Source: Macrotis lagotis
Taxonomy: Eukaryota > Chordata > Mammalia > Peramelemorphia > Peramelidae
Direction: 5' to 3'
Assembly (NCBI RefSeq): GCF_037893015.1
Contig: NC_133661.1
Coordinates: forward strand, 181,266,508 to 181,330,507
Length of the DNA: 64,000 nucleotides
The notes below the pieces were generated by a model. The model was not told the DNA's origin, made no database searches, and saw only the letters and a program-made list of their open reading frames with translations. Made by a program: the position numbers and the translations under genes. The first letter of the stretch is position 1. Each line of letters opens with the position of its first letter. Below, piece after piece: positions 49,301 to 60,952 of this stretch.

Positions 49301-51733
49301 TTCAGTTTTTAAAGTCCTTCTTAATTCTTCATAAACCCTTATAATCATTCTAGTCTCTTTATGTCTTATGACTCTCCAATCTAGTGTCCCTGGTCTCCTT
49401 ACTATTCCTTGCAGAAGCTACTCCATATCCAAACTTCATGTATTTTCATTGCTTATTCTCCCTGCCAGGAACTTCTCCTTCTGCCTCTCCCCTTTTTGGA
49501 TTACCTGGATTTTTTCAAGTCTCAGCTGTTCCGACTTCTACAAGATACCTTTCCCCATCCTCCATATTCTTAGCAACTTTCCTCTGAGACTACACCCAGT
49601 ATATCCTGTATATATCTTGTTTGTACATAGTTATTGGTTGTCTCCCATGGGAGATTGTAAGCTTCTTGAGAGCAGGGACTGTTTTTGCCTTTTTTTGTGT
49701 CCCCCTGGGGCTTAACAATATCTGGCACATCAGTTAATAAATGCTAGCTGACTGTGTTGATTATTTCTTTCAGATCCCTTAATATTTCTCAAGAGGCTTT
49801 TCAGCTTTCTCTCTACACTCCCTCCCTTGACAAGTTCATCCACTGAGAAATTATTTAAGAGAGCAGAAGATCTTTCTCAGAAACCTCAAACTAACCCCCC
49901 CCCCCCCCCAGGGAATCACTTGGTTAAAGGTTAAATGGTAGAATGTGTGGGGGCTGTAACAACACAAATCAAAAATAGGAGACTAGGGATGAATCACGGA
50001 AGGGAAAGTCCCTGGGGTCTAGAGTCTGTTTACCTGCATCAGAAAGGGAAGGAAACTTAAGGATTTCTAGATCATCTTGTAAAGCAACATCATCAGAATC
50101 AGGAGCTGTGTAAGAGAAGGGAAAGAATCAATACAAGGGCTAAATGGAATTTCAATAGGATGATGGGATCAAGATTTAGAGGAGGAAGGAGATTTAGAGA
50201 TCCTATAATCCAGCACCCTCATTCAACAGATGAGAACAGAGACCAAGAGAGGTTAACTAAAGTCCACACATCATACCAGATGAGATCAGGAAGTTCAAGG
50301 TGGTATGGATGCAGAAGATTTGCCTTGGTTAGAAGGAAGCATGGGGCAGGGGAACTACCTTCATTGGGTTCAGGGCTGTTGCTGTTGCTCCCGATACCAG
50401 AATCATCCATGTGCTGAAAGATGCTATTGGAGCCTTTACTTGGTACCTGAAGTCAAAGAATAGTTCCATCAGTAATGAATACTCCCTTCTGGAAAACCCA
50501 TGCTTTAAATCTGGGCTGCCAAGCTCACATCCTTCCTTAATCCCCCTTCCTTTGGAACTCACTGTGATTACAGGGGGGTTCTGCAATGAGGGCAGGCTGG
50601 GCATACGACTCCGTTTATTCTCTATATTATCTTCTTCCCTCAAAGATGATAGATTGTGGCTTCTCTTTGACTGAAATTTCTGGGTACCTTGTGAAGCTGG
50701 GGAAGCACCCGAGGAATCAGAGCCTAGAGTTGGGGTTGAGGCTGGATCTGCGAAGGGAGACAGAGAAGATGAAAGGTAGTCCTAGTGTCAGAAGCCTGGG
50801 CTCTTCTGCCGTGTGACCCTGAGCCGGACCCTTCACACCTCTCCAGGTTTCAGTTTCCTCCTCCAGAAGGTGAGTAGGAGGATATCTGTGTTACTCATCT
50901 CACAGGGAGTACAGTACTTTGTCAACCTGAGCACTGTAAAAATAACTCATATTAAAGGAAGGCTATGCCCTAGGGAAGGAAGACTCAGATTCCCCACCTG
51001 CCTCCTACCTACACTTCCAAAGATGGGGACTAGGGAGCATGGGGGTGGGGAGCAGTAGTCACCAGGAAGGTAGCCAGAAGGCAGGAGTCGGTAGACTTTG
51101 TAGGGCTCAGGCCCCTCCATGTGGCCCCGCTCTGGGACCTCCTCAAACTCAGGGCTCTTGTTGAGGGCACACCGAAGGCGGGTCTTCCAGGTTGCAGGGT
51201 CTGCTTGGTCTCCTTCTCGATATTTCCCTTTGAATATGGCCCAGGCCTGAAGAAGGGAAGGAAGGGGCGTAATCACTGAGGTCCTCCTTTTTTTAATGCA
51301 TTTAACAACTTAACAGAAATTCACCCCCTTAAATGGAATATAGGTAATATGGAAATACTCAGAATTCTCCACCCCACTGTGGTCTGAAAGAGAGTGAATT
51401 AAGAGTCCTTAACACTCAGAAAAAGACTGTCTCCCAATTCTTCAGGAAAAGACCAAGCTGGCTCTTTCAGATCTTTGGAAAGGAAGGTCTCCATGACCAG
51501 TTCAGCACCCTCAATTGTGAGGGACTTGGAAAGGGGCCTGCAGGTTCTTGTACCTTAAAGAAGGCGGCATCTTGTTCTTCTCTGAAATCCTGCTTGCCTG
51601 CATGTTTCCAGGGGATGCGGAACATGGTTTTGTCTGCATCATCCCAACACACTCCTGGGAACTTCTCACTTTCCACCTGCTCCAGAACCCAGTTCCGAAG
51701 TTTTCGAGTACTTCTAACCCGCCCTGATGCCAT
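46360..51733 (-). CDS. IRF9: Interferon regulatory factor 9 (ISGF3 gamma)
   Basis: IRF9 is the DNA-binding subunit of ISGF3. It joins STAT1-STAT2 and carries them to ISRE elements after type I/III interferon. Eight coding exons on the minus strand: 51554-51733, 51063-51246, 50563-50747, 50359-50446, 50034-50105, 47081-47440, 46510-46625 and 46360-46407, together 1233 nt and 410 aa. The IRF DNA-binding domain has its five tryptophans at 15, 30, 42, 62 and 80. A variable linker follows, including DDSGIGSNSNSPEP. The IRF-association domain that binds STAT2 spans ILLTFHYSGHFVGETKVDG to EFQVTLHFLEE. The last exon ends MEQAFARHLLKTGLV, shorter than the human tail I recall. An untranslated upstream part is implied: acceptor before 51747 and a donor just after 52611. 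RNF31 lies upstream on the same strand. Confidence 0.95.
47763..47930 (-). repeat. Marsupial tRNA-headed SINE, antisense
   Basis: It goes from a T-rich reversed tail with 'gcaaggcaatggggttaagtg' to ACTGCACCACCTAGCTGCCC, in IRF9 intron 5. Confidence 0.88.
48395..49765 (+). repeat. L2-type LINE fragment with reverse transcriptase remnant
   Basis: Pieces of a decayed reverse transcriptase remain: VFDTVDHSLLFNILI, VLRPLLFSLYII and LYADD. They follow the order of the L2/CR1-clade enzyme around its YADD active site. The 3' end reads 'agcttcttgagagcagggac' and '...taataaatgctagctgactg', as in L2 3' regions. It lies in IRF9 intron 5 on the strand opposite to the gene. No intact frame is left. Confidence 0.75.
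49895..49909. repeat. 15-base poly-C run
   Basis: This is an uninterrupted C homopolymer in an IRF9 intron. It would be G-rich in the IRF9 pre-mRNA. It is one of several long G/C runs in the window. Confidence 0.85.
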
Positions 51734-51784
51734 CCTGAAGAGACCAGCTGAAAGCATCATCAGAAAGAAGATGAGAATTCAGGA

Positions 51785-52055
51785 AAGACAATAGGAAACA
51801 ACAGCCACAGCAACAACAACAGACATTCATAATTCGTGTTTGCACGGTGCTATAATGTACAACATGCAACCACAGTCTTGAGTTTTATTATCCCTACTTT
51901 ACAGGTGAACAAAGAGCAAGAGAGGTTGGGTGACTGGCCTTGGGTGAGGCAATCGCAAGATCTGAACTGGACCCCAAATCCCAAGTCCACGCTGAGCACT
52001 CAGATCCACTACCCTACGGTGCCATCCAGCCCGTCTCTGCCAGCCCTCTCCTCAT
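51785..52055 (-). repeat. MIR-like fragment, antisense
   Basis: 'attatccctactttacaggt' followed by a degraded 'gagaggttgggtgactggcc' tract is an antisense MIR pattern. It lies in the intron between the inferred IRF9 untranslated exon and the first coding exon. Confidence 0.45.
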
Positions 52056-52479
52056 GCCCAGCAACTTCTTTTCATCCTATAAACCTCTGCTGAAGCCTCT
52101 GAACACAAGCCTCATCACAGAAATCACCATAGTTCCAAACTAGATAATCCTCCTGGGACAAAATCCAGCACCTACACCCGAGTCGGGGCCTGTTTGTGTC
52201 ACTATTCATAAGCAAGAAGAATCAAATAATGTTTCTTCTCTTGAATCACATTTCTGACCTGAAGGGACTGACTTGGCAGTGTGAAGAAGCCTGGCTCTGG
52301 ACCGGGAGGGTCGGGGTTCAACTCCTGCCTCCCCTGAGACCTTGGCTGAGTCTCTTCCTCTCCCCAGGCCTCAGTTTCTCCATTTGTAAAGCGACGCTGT
52401 TGTCCGGGCTTGGGGATCCCTCCCTGCTCTAGCTCTGCGCTGCCCCCTGGGCCGGACCCTCAGCTGCCCAGGACCTGGC

Positions 52480-52900
52480 TGCGGGGAGGGGGGGGGGAGG
52501 GGCGGGGCGGGGCTACGCGCGGGCCCTGCGGGCCGGGGGCTCCGTCCCGCCTCTGGAACTTTCTCTGCCCCTTCCTCGGGGATCCCCGGGACCCCGCGGC
52601 GCGCCCTTACCTGTGCGGGCGGGCAGAGGCTGGGTCCGAATGGCGGGCCGGGCGGGCAGGCGGCTGGGCTCGGCTCGGCCGCTCCCTCCTCCCCGCTCTC
52701 CTCCCCTCCTACAGCTCCCGGTTTCGCTTCCCTCCGGCACCGCCTTTTCCAGGAAATCACATGGGCCGGAGCCGCGGGGCGCGCAGCCGCCACCAGGGGG
52801 AGCAGCGACCTGGGGAAAGGGCCGGGCCGGGCCGTGGGGGCGGGGCCAGGCCAGGCCGGGCCGGGGCGGGGCCGGTGCCACGGAGCCCGGCCCCCTTCTG
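52480..52900 (-). promoter_or_regulatory. IRF9 CpG island promoter with GAS and IRF-type motifs
   Basis: This CpG-dense stretch covers the inferred untranslated IRF9 exon, with donor gtaag just after 52611. TTCCAGGAA at 52747-52755 is a perfect TTCNNNGAA STAT-binding (GAS) site. TTTCGCTT at 52722-52729 reads AAGCGAAA on the IRF9 strand, fitting the AANNGAAA interferon-factor core. Both are consistent with feedback induction of IRF9 by interferon, which is known for the mammalian gene. Site function here is inference. Confidence 0.6.
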
Positions 52901-53073
52901 CCCAGAGGTGCAGCCTTCCTGGCCTGGGGTGGTGTCGGGCTTCTCTGGCCCCCGAGGGGTGGGCGGTGGCGCCCCGGCGCTCTCGGGCCCACCCGCCTCT
53001 ACCCCTCAGTCCCGGTGCCCTGGCTGGGGGGACCAATAAGAAGGACCACCAAGGAAGCTGGGAGAGGAGACAC

Positions 53074-53079
53074 CTTTAT
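53074..53079 (-). terminator. RNF31 polyadenylation signal
   Basis: TTTATT on the plus strand reads AATAAA on the minus strand, about 100 bases after the RNF31 stop codon and about 320 bases from the IRF9 GAS motif. Confidence 0.8.
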
Positions 53080-53176
53080 TGGTGCTGGAGGTGCTGTGAG
53101 AATGCGCAGGAAATGGGGGCTGGTGGGGGCAGGGGCCTTCCTGAGGGTCCAGCCCCTGGTCGGGGCCCAGCCCCAG

Positions 53177-56100
53177 CTACTTCTTCCTTCGGGGGATGTT
53201 CTGGCCCAGAGGCACCTCTTCTAGCAGCTTCTGCGGGAGAAAACAGTAAAGTGAGTTACCACCTGGTTTTTAGGAATTCCAGGCCCACCGAGGGTATCCT
53301 TGGAGGTGATGGTATCTGAGGAGGCTGTGCCATCCTCACCTGTAATAACCGTGTCCGGTAGGCAGAGGCCTCCTCGCCTGCTCCTGACTGAGGCGCCACG
53401 TGCAGGTAGCGCTCAGTGGCCGTCTCCAGCTCGTCCACCTCGTACAGTAGGGCCGGGTCCAATGAGTGGGCATTGATGAGGCTCACCAGGTACTCCTTGT
53501 AGTGTGCCCTGAGGGCAGAAGAAGCAGGGAAGGTGTTGCCCCCCCACCCCAGCTCCTCCCTACCAGGCTTCCTACTGGGTGTGCATGTCCGGACACCCAT
53601 TCCTCAAAGGAGTTTCTTCCCAGTCTAGTACTTACTGGCAGAGTCCGGCATACCCAGTCGGCGTCTCCTTTCCACAGGCTTCATCCTTGAGGCCACCTGG
53701 AACCTCCTTCTGTTCCATCACCCGGCAGCCACCTAAGGTCCAAAAGGAACAAAAATTTTCCCCCAAAGCATAATGGACATGCAATTCAACCCATACAGGG
53801 AAGGGCAGCTTTCAGGTGACAAAAATGTGTTATTATCCATTATTATCAACTCTATCACAGGGGGGACCTAGGAAAAGCAGCCTTCTACAGCTCATCTCTT
53901 CAGCTCAGTAGAACAAACTTGTCTTAGAATACTTGTCTGTACCACAAATTTTGCATTTAATTGCATATTGTCTTCTTAATGCATACTTTATTTTTTTCAA
54001 ATAAAAACTACCAGAGGACAGGACTTTTATTTGATCACTTCTTTGTAGTGACCACAGTACCTAGGATAATATCCTTCCAGATAGCAGACAATATTAGTGA
54101 ATGGATTTGATTGGGCCACTTCCCTCCTAATGACCATCTATACACCCTCATCTCTGCTCCTTCTCCACGGAGGAGGCTTTCTCCCCTCAGTGGGGGGTGG
54201 GAGGGGTTCCAGCATGACAAACTCACTCACCTCCAGGCACTGCCCGGGTTCCAGCTGGAGGTTCTGTATTGAAAGGAATGCTGTTGTCCTAGGGAGGGAC
54301 AAACAGGTGAGTCTTCTAGCTAGTTCCCATCTCTTACTTTAGACTCTCTTATTAAGTGTCTGAGACCAGATTTGAACCCAGGTACTCTTGACTCCAGGGC
54401 TGCTGCTTTATCTACTGCGCCACCTAGCCTCCCTAGACTCTCTTTCTTGACCTTCACAATGCTTCATGAAGGGACTCTGTGAGTCACCAGGACCCCTAGG
54501 ACCCCAATACCCTCTCTAACATCTTTGATAAGACCCTCTCATTCTAGCCTTAGATGCCTCTGACCTCTAACAACTTCTGAAGACGGAGAGCATCCCAGTC
54601 TCGAAGGTAGAAGAGACAGTCTCGAGGATGATGGCCATGAAGTGACTTCTTCACCCGGCAATTGGGATCTGGACATTTCTGAATGGAACCCAAACAGAGA
54701 AAAGAGAGTAGATTGGAGAAGGTTTCAGGTTCTGACCTCTCAGTGACCTCATCATTAGGTGTGGGAAACTGGATGACCATAGTAGGGAGTAGTGGGAGAT
54801 ACTTAACAGCATGATGACCCTTCCCTTCACCCCTTCAGCTTTCTCCATTTCTTTTCTCACTTCTCCTAATCATTGAAACCTCAGAGTGATCTGATCACTC
54901 CCCATCCCCACCCACTGCCCAGCCACCTCAAACATACGTTCTTGGCATAGAAGGCACTGTAGCAGCCACTGCAGAACTGATGGCGACACTGGGTACAGTG
55001 GAAGTGCATGCATCCGCCCCGGGCCAGTGCATAGGAGAACTTACACTTGGGACAGTCTGTGGGGAGAAGCAGGGTCAGGAATACAAGCTGGCAGAGCTGG
55101 TCCATGGGATAGAGGCTCTCCACCCTGTCCTTTTTGGCAGGAATGAGAAGCTGGATGGAAAACTTGTGGAATAATAATAATGGCAGAGGATGTGAGGGTC
55201 CTGAAGAGGGATGAAGAGGGCCTCACCAATGCCGTTTTCCTGCAGATACATGGCCAGACCCTGGGCCTGGTACTCGGGGTCATTGGCACGTTTCCAGCTC
55301 TGAAAATCCTCACAGCTGCGTCCTCGATGCTGTTCTTCCCACTAGGGGAGGAGAACCAACCACATTCACTGGAGACTTCCTGTCCCTAACAAGCCTGTGG
55401 CCAAATGCCCCGCCAGTCTTTCAAATTCACTCCACTGTTCTAGCCTCATTCTTTTCTGCCCAGGTCCCTCCCTTATCATTTATGCCTTCACCAGGATCCT
55501 TCCCCCTTACCTGACGCTTGCAGCGAACACAGAAAGTCTGGTGACATTGGGGACACGTGGCCTCTAGCTGCTCTCGCTCATAGATGAAGCCAAAGGAACA
55601 CTAGATGGGACAGAAAACAAACATTACCCTGAGGTCACTGAACCTCCTTTTCCATCCTCTCTCTGGGCTCCTTGGCTTGTCTCTTCACTCACCTGAGTAC
55701 ACCACAAGAACTTGGGGTCACGCATGAGCACACGCTCTGTCAGTTTCTTGTGGAACAATGCGTAGGCATCAGGATCCAGGCTCTCCCGCAACTAGGAGGA
55801 CATGAAGAAGCAGGTGGGAAGGGTCCCCAACCACATGGAACCCTGTATCCCTTTAGTTCCATGGTCTTCACTCTGGGTTCTCTTGGTACCTGGATGTCCA
55901 GGGTAGAGAAGTAGCTGACCAGCTGGGTCTCATCAGTCAGGTCTGGGCGTCCACAGGCTGGACACACCATATCTGTGATGTGCTTCTCTTTTAGGGCAAT
56001 GGTGAAGTGCTGCCGGAAGCAGTCTGGACAGATGGTGCACTCACAGGAGGTCAGTGCCTGCATCTAGAGCAGGAGGAGGAAGGTTGAGTCAGGAGCAATA

Positions 56101-59100
56101 AGGGGTAGGAAACAAAACTAGGCTGTGAGGATCAAGTATAGATCGATCAAGTGTACATTGGCAGGGAAGACACCCAGCTCACTGTGTCTGAAGGAATGGG
56201 AGGGCACAAGCAAAGATTCCTTTGAACTGATGAATAAAAAAAAAGTTTGATGGTCTTTGAAGAGTAGTGAGGTTGGGCTGAAGTACAGTTAAGGGGTCTC
56301 ATTTCCTGTTAAAAGGTATACAAATTGGCAGTGCAAAGGGCTGTCACTCAGCCAGGACTAGGGTTAGGAGATAAAGGAGGTTACCCGGTTCCGGGGAAGG
56401 GCCCAGCCACAGACAGCACACTCTTGGGCAAGTAGTCGGCGCAGGAAGGCTCGGTCAGGACTATGTCGAACTGCCTCCACCACATCTACCAGCTCATAGT
56501 TCCTTGGTGTCTCCTGAAGCAGTGAAAGTGCCAGCTCTGCCCGGCCCCAGCTTGGTAATGCATATACTGCCAACAGCCTTCGTATCAGACTCTAAGATGT
56601 GAGGGAACCGAAGAGCATCCCTGTCAGAGTACCCATTCTGCCCTGGTCTTTTCCAGGATTATAACTGCAGTGCTTTTCCTAGTTTCCCAAGGGTTGTCTC
56701 AACAAATACCTGTTTATCAGGCCCATCCCAGGAAGGATTAGGCTCAGGGGCCTCCCAGAGGCGCTGATGGAAGGGTTCCAGGCGCTGGCGCTGGAGCTCC
56801 GTAAGAGCTCGCCCCACATCTCCACCATGCTGATAGAGTGCCTGCAATGCCCCCTCTTCTCGCCCAAAGCCTAGGACCTCTAACTCCCGAATCTGGAAAA
56901 TGAAGTGTTAAAGGAGAAAATCAAAAGGTCAGATATATATATGCTGAAATCCTAAATTCTAAGATCCACCACTCTCAAATCTTTACATTCAGCCTTATTT
57001 TATACATCCAGTTCAGTCAAATACCTGTTCTTAGATTCCCGCCCCCCCCATCCTACCTTCCTTTATTAATATTCCCAGGTTCCCAGGTACCAGTTTATCC
57101 CTTATCCCTAGTCCCTCAACCTCCCAACCTGAAAAACTGCCCTACCTTTCTGCGTCTGGCTCGAACACACTCCTCCACAGCCTCATCCAGGTTGCCATGA
57201 CGATCAAGCCAGGCCTGCTTGGCTTCTTGGCAGGAGAATGCACCCAGACTGGAGTCCTGCCTTCCTGCCATCTCTGCCACCATCTCCAGCACGTAAGGCA
57301 GCTCTGACCGCAGCCACTGCAGAGGCACTTCAGTGCCCGAATATTGCAGAGCTGAAAATATCTCCTCTGGGCACGCACCTTCGGCTTCTCCTGTCTGGGG
57401 ACATGCCCCAACCCCCCAGTGATGGGGTAGCTTCATTAAGATCAGGATAAGGAAAGGCATTCTTTGCCCCTCCCACCCTACCAAAAAAGGGTACTGGTGC
57501 AAAGCACTCTAGAATCTGTCCCATATGCCACCTCACACTCGGGAATGTGCTCCCTTTTCTTGAGTCTTCTCCACCGACCCAAAACTTACCCGGATCATTG
57601 TCACCAATCGAAGACCATCCTCCCGCATCTTGTCCTGCCGTTGTTGCTCAGAATCTCCCCTGACGGAGGGTAGAGGAGTGCTCAGGTGCTGCGAGGACAC
57701 AGGCTTGAGACAGACGCTGGTTCGGGCCCCCTCTTCCATCGAGCTAGTAGGGATCCAGGAGGAAAGATGTGGTGGAGTAGGGCTGCTGGTCCGGTTACAC
57801 ATGGAACACACCCAGCCTGGGCCAGAGTTTCGGAAGGTACAATGAACACAGTGCCAGTCACCAGCCTAGAGGAAGTACACTGGGATAGTCATTACCACTG
57901 AAAGGTTCCCCCTCCTAAGAGGGGGACCCACCTCCTAAGAGCAGATATCTAAGGCTGGGAGGATAGGGGAGAAAAAATCATGGGAACACAAGGAGGTGCA
58001 GATAGGGAAAAAAGAAGTTGAGGGAGAATCAAGGAAAACAGGCCTAGGAGAGCTAGAGGCAGTCTAATTTGGAGGAAAAGCCAGAATTCCTGTTACCTCC
58101 GGGGCAGGCAGGCAGGCCCCAGTGTCTCGGACGTCCCCCACAAGGCTGGGGGGCTGGGCTAGCCGTGGCCGCTCACATATAGCACACAGCACTGTAGCAG
58201 CCTCATTCTCAAAGGTGCAGCTCTGACAGGCCCAGCGGCCCCTCAGGGGCTCATTACCAGAACTTCCAGCTCGGGAGCTCTCAGTCCCTTGCCCTAGCCC
58301 CTTGCACCCTCGAGGTCGGTCACAGGCTACACACAACACTGCCCGGGACTCATTCAGCATGGCACAGGCAGCACAGTGCCAAGGTGGGCGAGTGCTCGGT
58401 GGTTCTGGGGCTGGGCTCGACCAAGAGGGAAGAGAGCTGTCCACAAAAGTTGGTGGAGAGGTCAGCAGGGGCCGTGGGGGTAGGTTTGACAAACTGTAAC
58501 AAAAACACAGGGAGGTAAAGCCTGTAGATTTGTTTTAAATTTTCTTGGCATGTACCCCATTCATCCCTTCCTTAAAGTAGCTCCCACAACTCTGGATAGA
58601 AAAGGGAGAGGACCCGTTACCTAGAGCTGGGGCTGGAGGCTGGGCAGTTCCCAAACAGGACCTTTCGGACATGATAGTTTCGGGATGGGTGTCGATGGAA
58701 AAGGCAGTCACAGGCAGAGCAGAGATTATGACCACAGGTTGGACAGTGCACTGTGCCTGGGACAGAGCCACACAGAAAGCAAGAACCTGGTGTGGTGCCT
58801 GGACAAGGGAAAAAAATCACATGTTACCTTGAGAATGCTATTTCCTCTGGATTATGGGAGTAAATTTACAAAAGTTATGAATCAGTGTGTGTTCTTTCAC
58901 ATGACCTAACCAGAGGCTCAAGGATTTAATAAAAGAGAAAGAACTGAAAGAACTGCATTTGCATATAGTAAAGTTTCACCAATCTTCATCATTCTGATAT
59001 CACAATTGACTGGCCCCCCTCCTCTAAAAAAGTAGCAGTACCTGGAGCCTGTGAGGCAGGAAGAGAATTGGAAGTGGTCTCTCTTAATGGAGAAACTGAC

Positions 59101-60281
59101 TCTGAGAAAAGCATCATCTGAGAAAGGAAAGGTGATGTTTAGTGCTCATTTCCCTAGCTTCATTTTCTCAGCCATCTCCCCATGGTACCAAGGAACTCCT
59201 TCCTTACCACATCATCAGATGCCTCTTTTAGCAGCTGTTCCAGTGCCTTTGGTTGTGGATGGGACTTCTGCAACCAGAATAAATGGAACACAGTCAGAAC
59301 CTCCAACTGTACCTCCCCTAGGAACCTAGTCTTTATCCACTTACAGGGAAAAGGAAGAAATAGAGAGGATGATCTCTCAGGTTGGAGTAGGGGAGGGGGG
59401 ATTACTTGGGATTCAGCCGAGTGGGTATCAGTTAGGTTAAGTCCCTGAGGTCAGAGTTTCCAAATCCTGCTTATGGGGACAAGGCTTACCTTCAGGAGAA
59501 GGGTGAGTTCAGTCCGAAGCAGTAAGACATCCATGGTGACTGTGGCCACACGATGCCCATCCGGCTCCTCCTGCCCGTCAGGGAAGCTCAGGCCATCCGG
59601 CTCCTGTTCTGTGTACCCATAAAGACGAAGAACCTCCCGGCCCCCCTGTCGGGAACCCCCAGTCACTGACTGCCTGCGAACCGCCCCCTCCCCATGTCTT
59701 TCTTTTGACCAGGACCTCATTATTCCTTACAGACCCCCGCGGTGACCCCCAGGACTTTGAGCTAGGCCACTTTCAAAGGGTTGCTGCGGACAGCCCGGCC
59801 CCCAACTCCCTCGCGGCGTCCTCCGGCCCCTCCGCCCGCACCTGAACCGCATCCACGGTGCTTCTGAAGACGGGGTTGTTGAACTTGACTGCGCGCCAGA
59901 AGCGCGGCCTTTGCGGACTGAGCAGGTTTCGGCCATATTTCTCCAGAATGTTCAGGGCGGTGGACAGTCTGTGCAAGGCCTGGCCGGGCTGCAAAGACGC
60001 GGGAGGGGCGTGAGTGCGCCCGCCCCGCCGCCGGCGCCCCCCGGCCGGGCGCCCCCCGGGCCGGGCCGGCTCACCTCTCCTTGGGCCGCGTTGCGGCGGA
60101 CCAGGCCGGGCGCATCCAGCTGCGGGTAGCGGCGGCCGAGGGGCAGGCGGCTGTCCAGCAGCCCGAGCAGCAGCTCCGGGGAGAAGGTCTGCCCGGGATC
60201 CCTCCTCAGGGCCTCCACCAGCTTCTCCCGGGCGGCCAGGAAGCCCCGCTCCTCCTCCGGCGGCTCCTCTCCCCCGGACAT
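53177..60281 (-). CDS. RNF31: E3 ubiquitin ligase RNF31 (HOIP), catalytic subunit of LUBAC
   Basis: RNF31 builds Met1-linked (linear) ubiquitin chains with HOIL-1L and SHARPIN, feeding NF-kB and cell-death signalling. Twenty-one exons on the minus strand: 60075-60281, 59842-59988, 59490-59645, 59208-59267, 59042-59117, 58621-58798, 58097-58493, 57590-57865, 57146-57394, 56710-56892, 56385-56591, 55890-56063, 55693-55791, 55511-55600, 55227-55341, 54938-55056, 54565-54678, 54231-54288, 53636-53732, 53340-53508 and 53177-53230. They total 3225 nt and 1074 aa. Domains in order: N-terminal PUB ([20 protein letters not shown]), a zinc finger ([17 protein letters not shown]), NZF fingers ([51 protein letters not shown]), UBA, RING1, IBR and RING2. 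The catalytic cysteine in RGGCMHFHC is residue 887 here. A C-terminal LDD follows. Exon 9 starts at 57394 to keep frame. PSME2 is head-to-head with it. Confidence 0.96.
54348..54434 (-). repeat. Partial marsupial SINE, antisense
   Basis: Only the head half is present, from TTAAGTGTCTGAGACCAGAT to ACTGCGCCACCTAGCCTCCC, inside an RNF31 intron. Confidence 0.8.
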
Positions 60282-60952
60282 CCTGGGGCGGGAGGGGCGC
60301 TCACGAGCCGGCCCGGCCCCGCGCTGCCTCCTCCCCCATCCCCCGGCGGCGGCGGCGGCGGCGCGGGCAGGTGTCGGGCCCTGGCCGCGGGCGGCCGGAG
60401 CTCCCGGGGAGGGGCTGGGGGGCCCGGGACCAGGCGGCGGCTCGCGCGACCTCCCTGCGCCTCAGCCCCCTGGGGGCCTCGCGGCCGGGCCGCCTCCCCG
60501 CCCCCGCCGCTCCCTTCCCGGGCCGAGGGCCCCCGGCTCGCGCTGCAGCGGCCGGACCGCAGCCCGGCTCCCGGGCCTCTCTCCCTCTGGGCAGGGAACA
60601 GGAAGTGCCCGGGAAGGGGGCGGGCCCTGGGTCTGTGGGACGGAAGCGGCCGAGCGGCCCGGGGGCGGGGCCGCGGGAGAAGGGGCGGGCCGGGAGGCGG
60701 GGCTTCCTGCGAGGAGGCGGGGCTTGGGTGGCCTCGCCTGGAGCCCTCCCCGTCCCGGGCGGCTCCGAGCCCGGCCCCGCCCCCCGGCGGCGCTCCGAAG
60801 GGCCGGCAGGGGGCCCCCGGGAGCCGGAGGGGAGGGCGGGCCGGGCCCGGCCGCCGGGGTGGAGCTGCCCATGGGGAGCGAAAGTGAAAGCCCGACCCGC
60901 GGCGGGGAGCCAGGCCCAGGCCGCCTCAGAGTCGCTTGGGGCCCGGGGCAGC
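60282..60952. promoter_or_regulatory. Bidirectional CpG island promoter between RNF31 and PSME2
   Basis: Only 671 bases separate the two start codons, and all of it is CpG-dense with many GGGCGGGGC-type GC boxes. The motif GAAAGTGAAA at 60880-60889 fits GAAANNGAAA, the interferon-response/IRF element, and lies 64 bases before the PSME2 ATG. PSME2 is interferon-gamma inducible in mammals. Use of this site, and whether it also affects RNF31, is inference. Confidence 0.65.
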
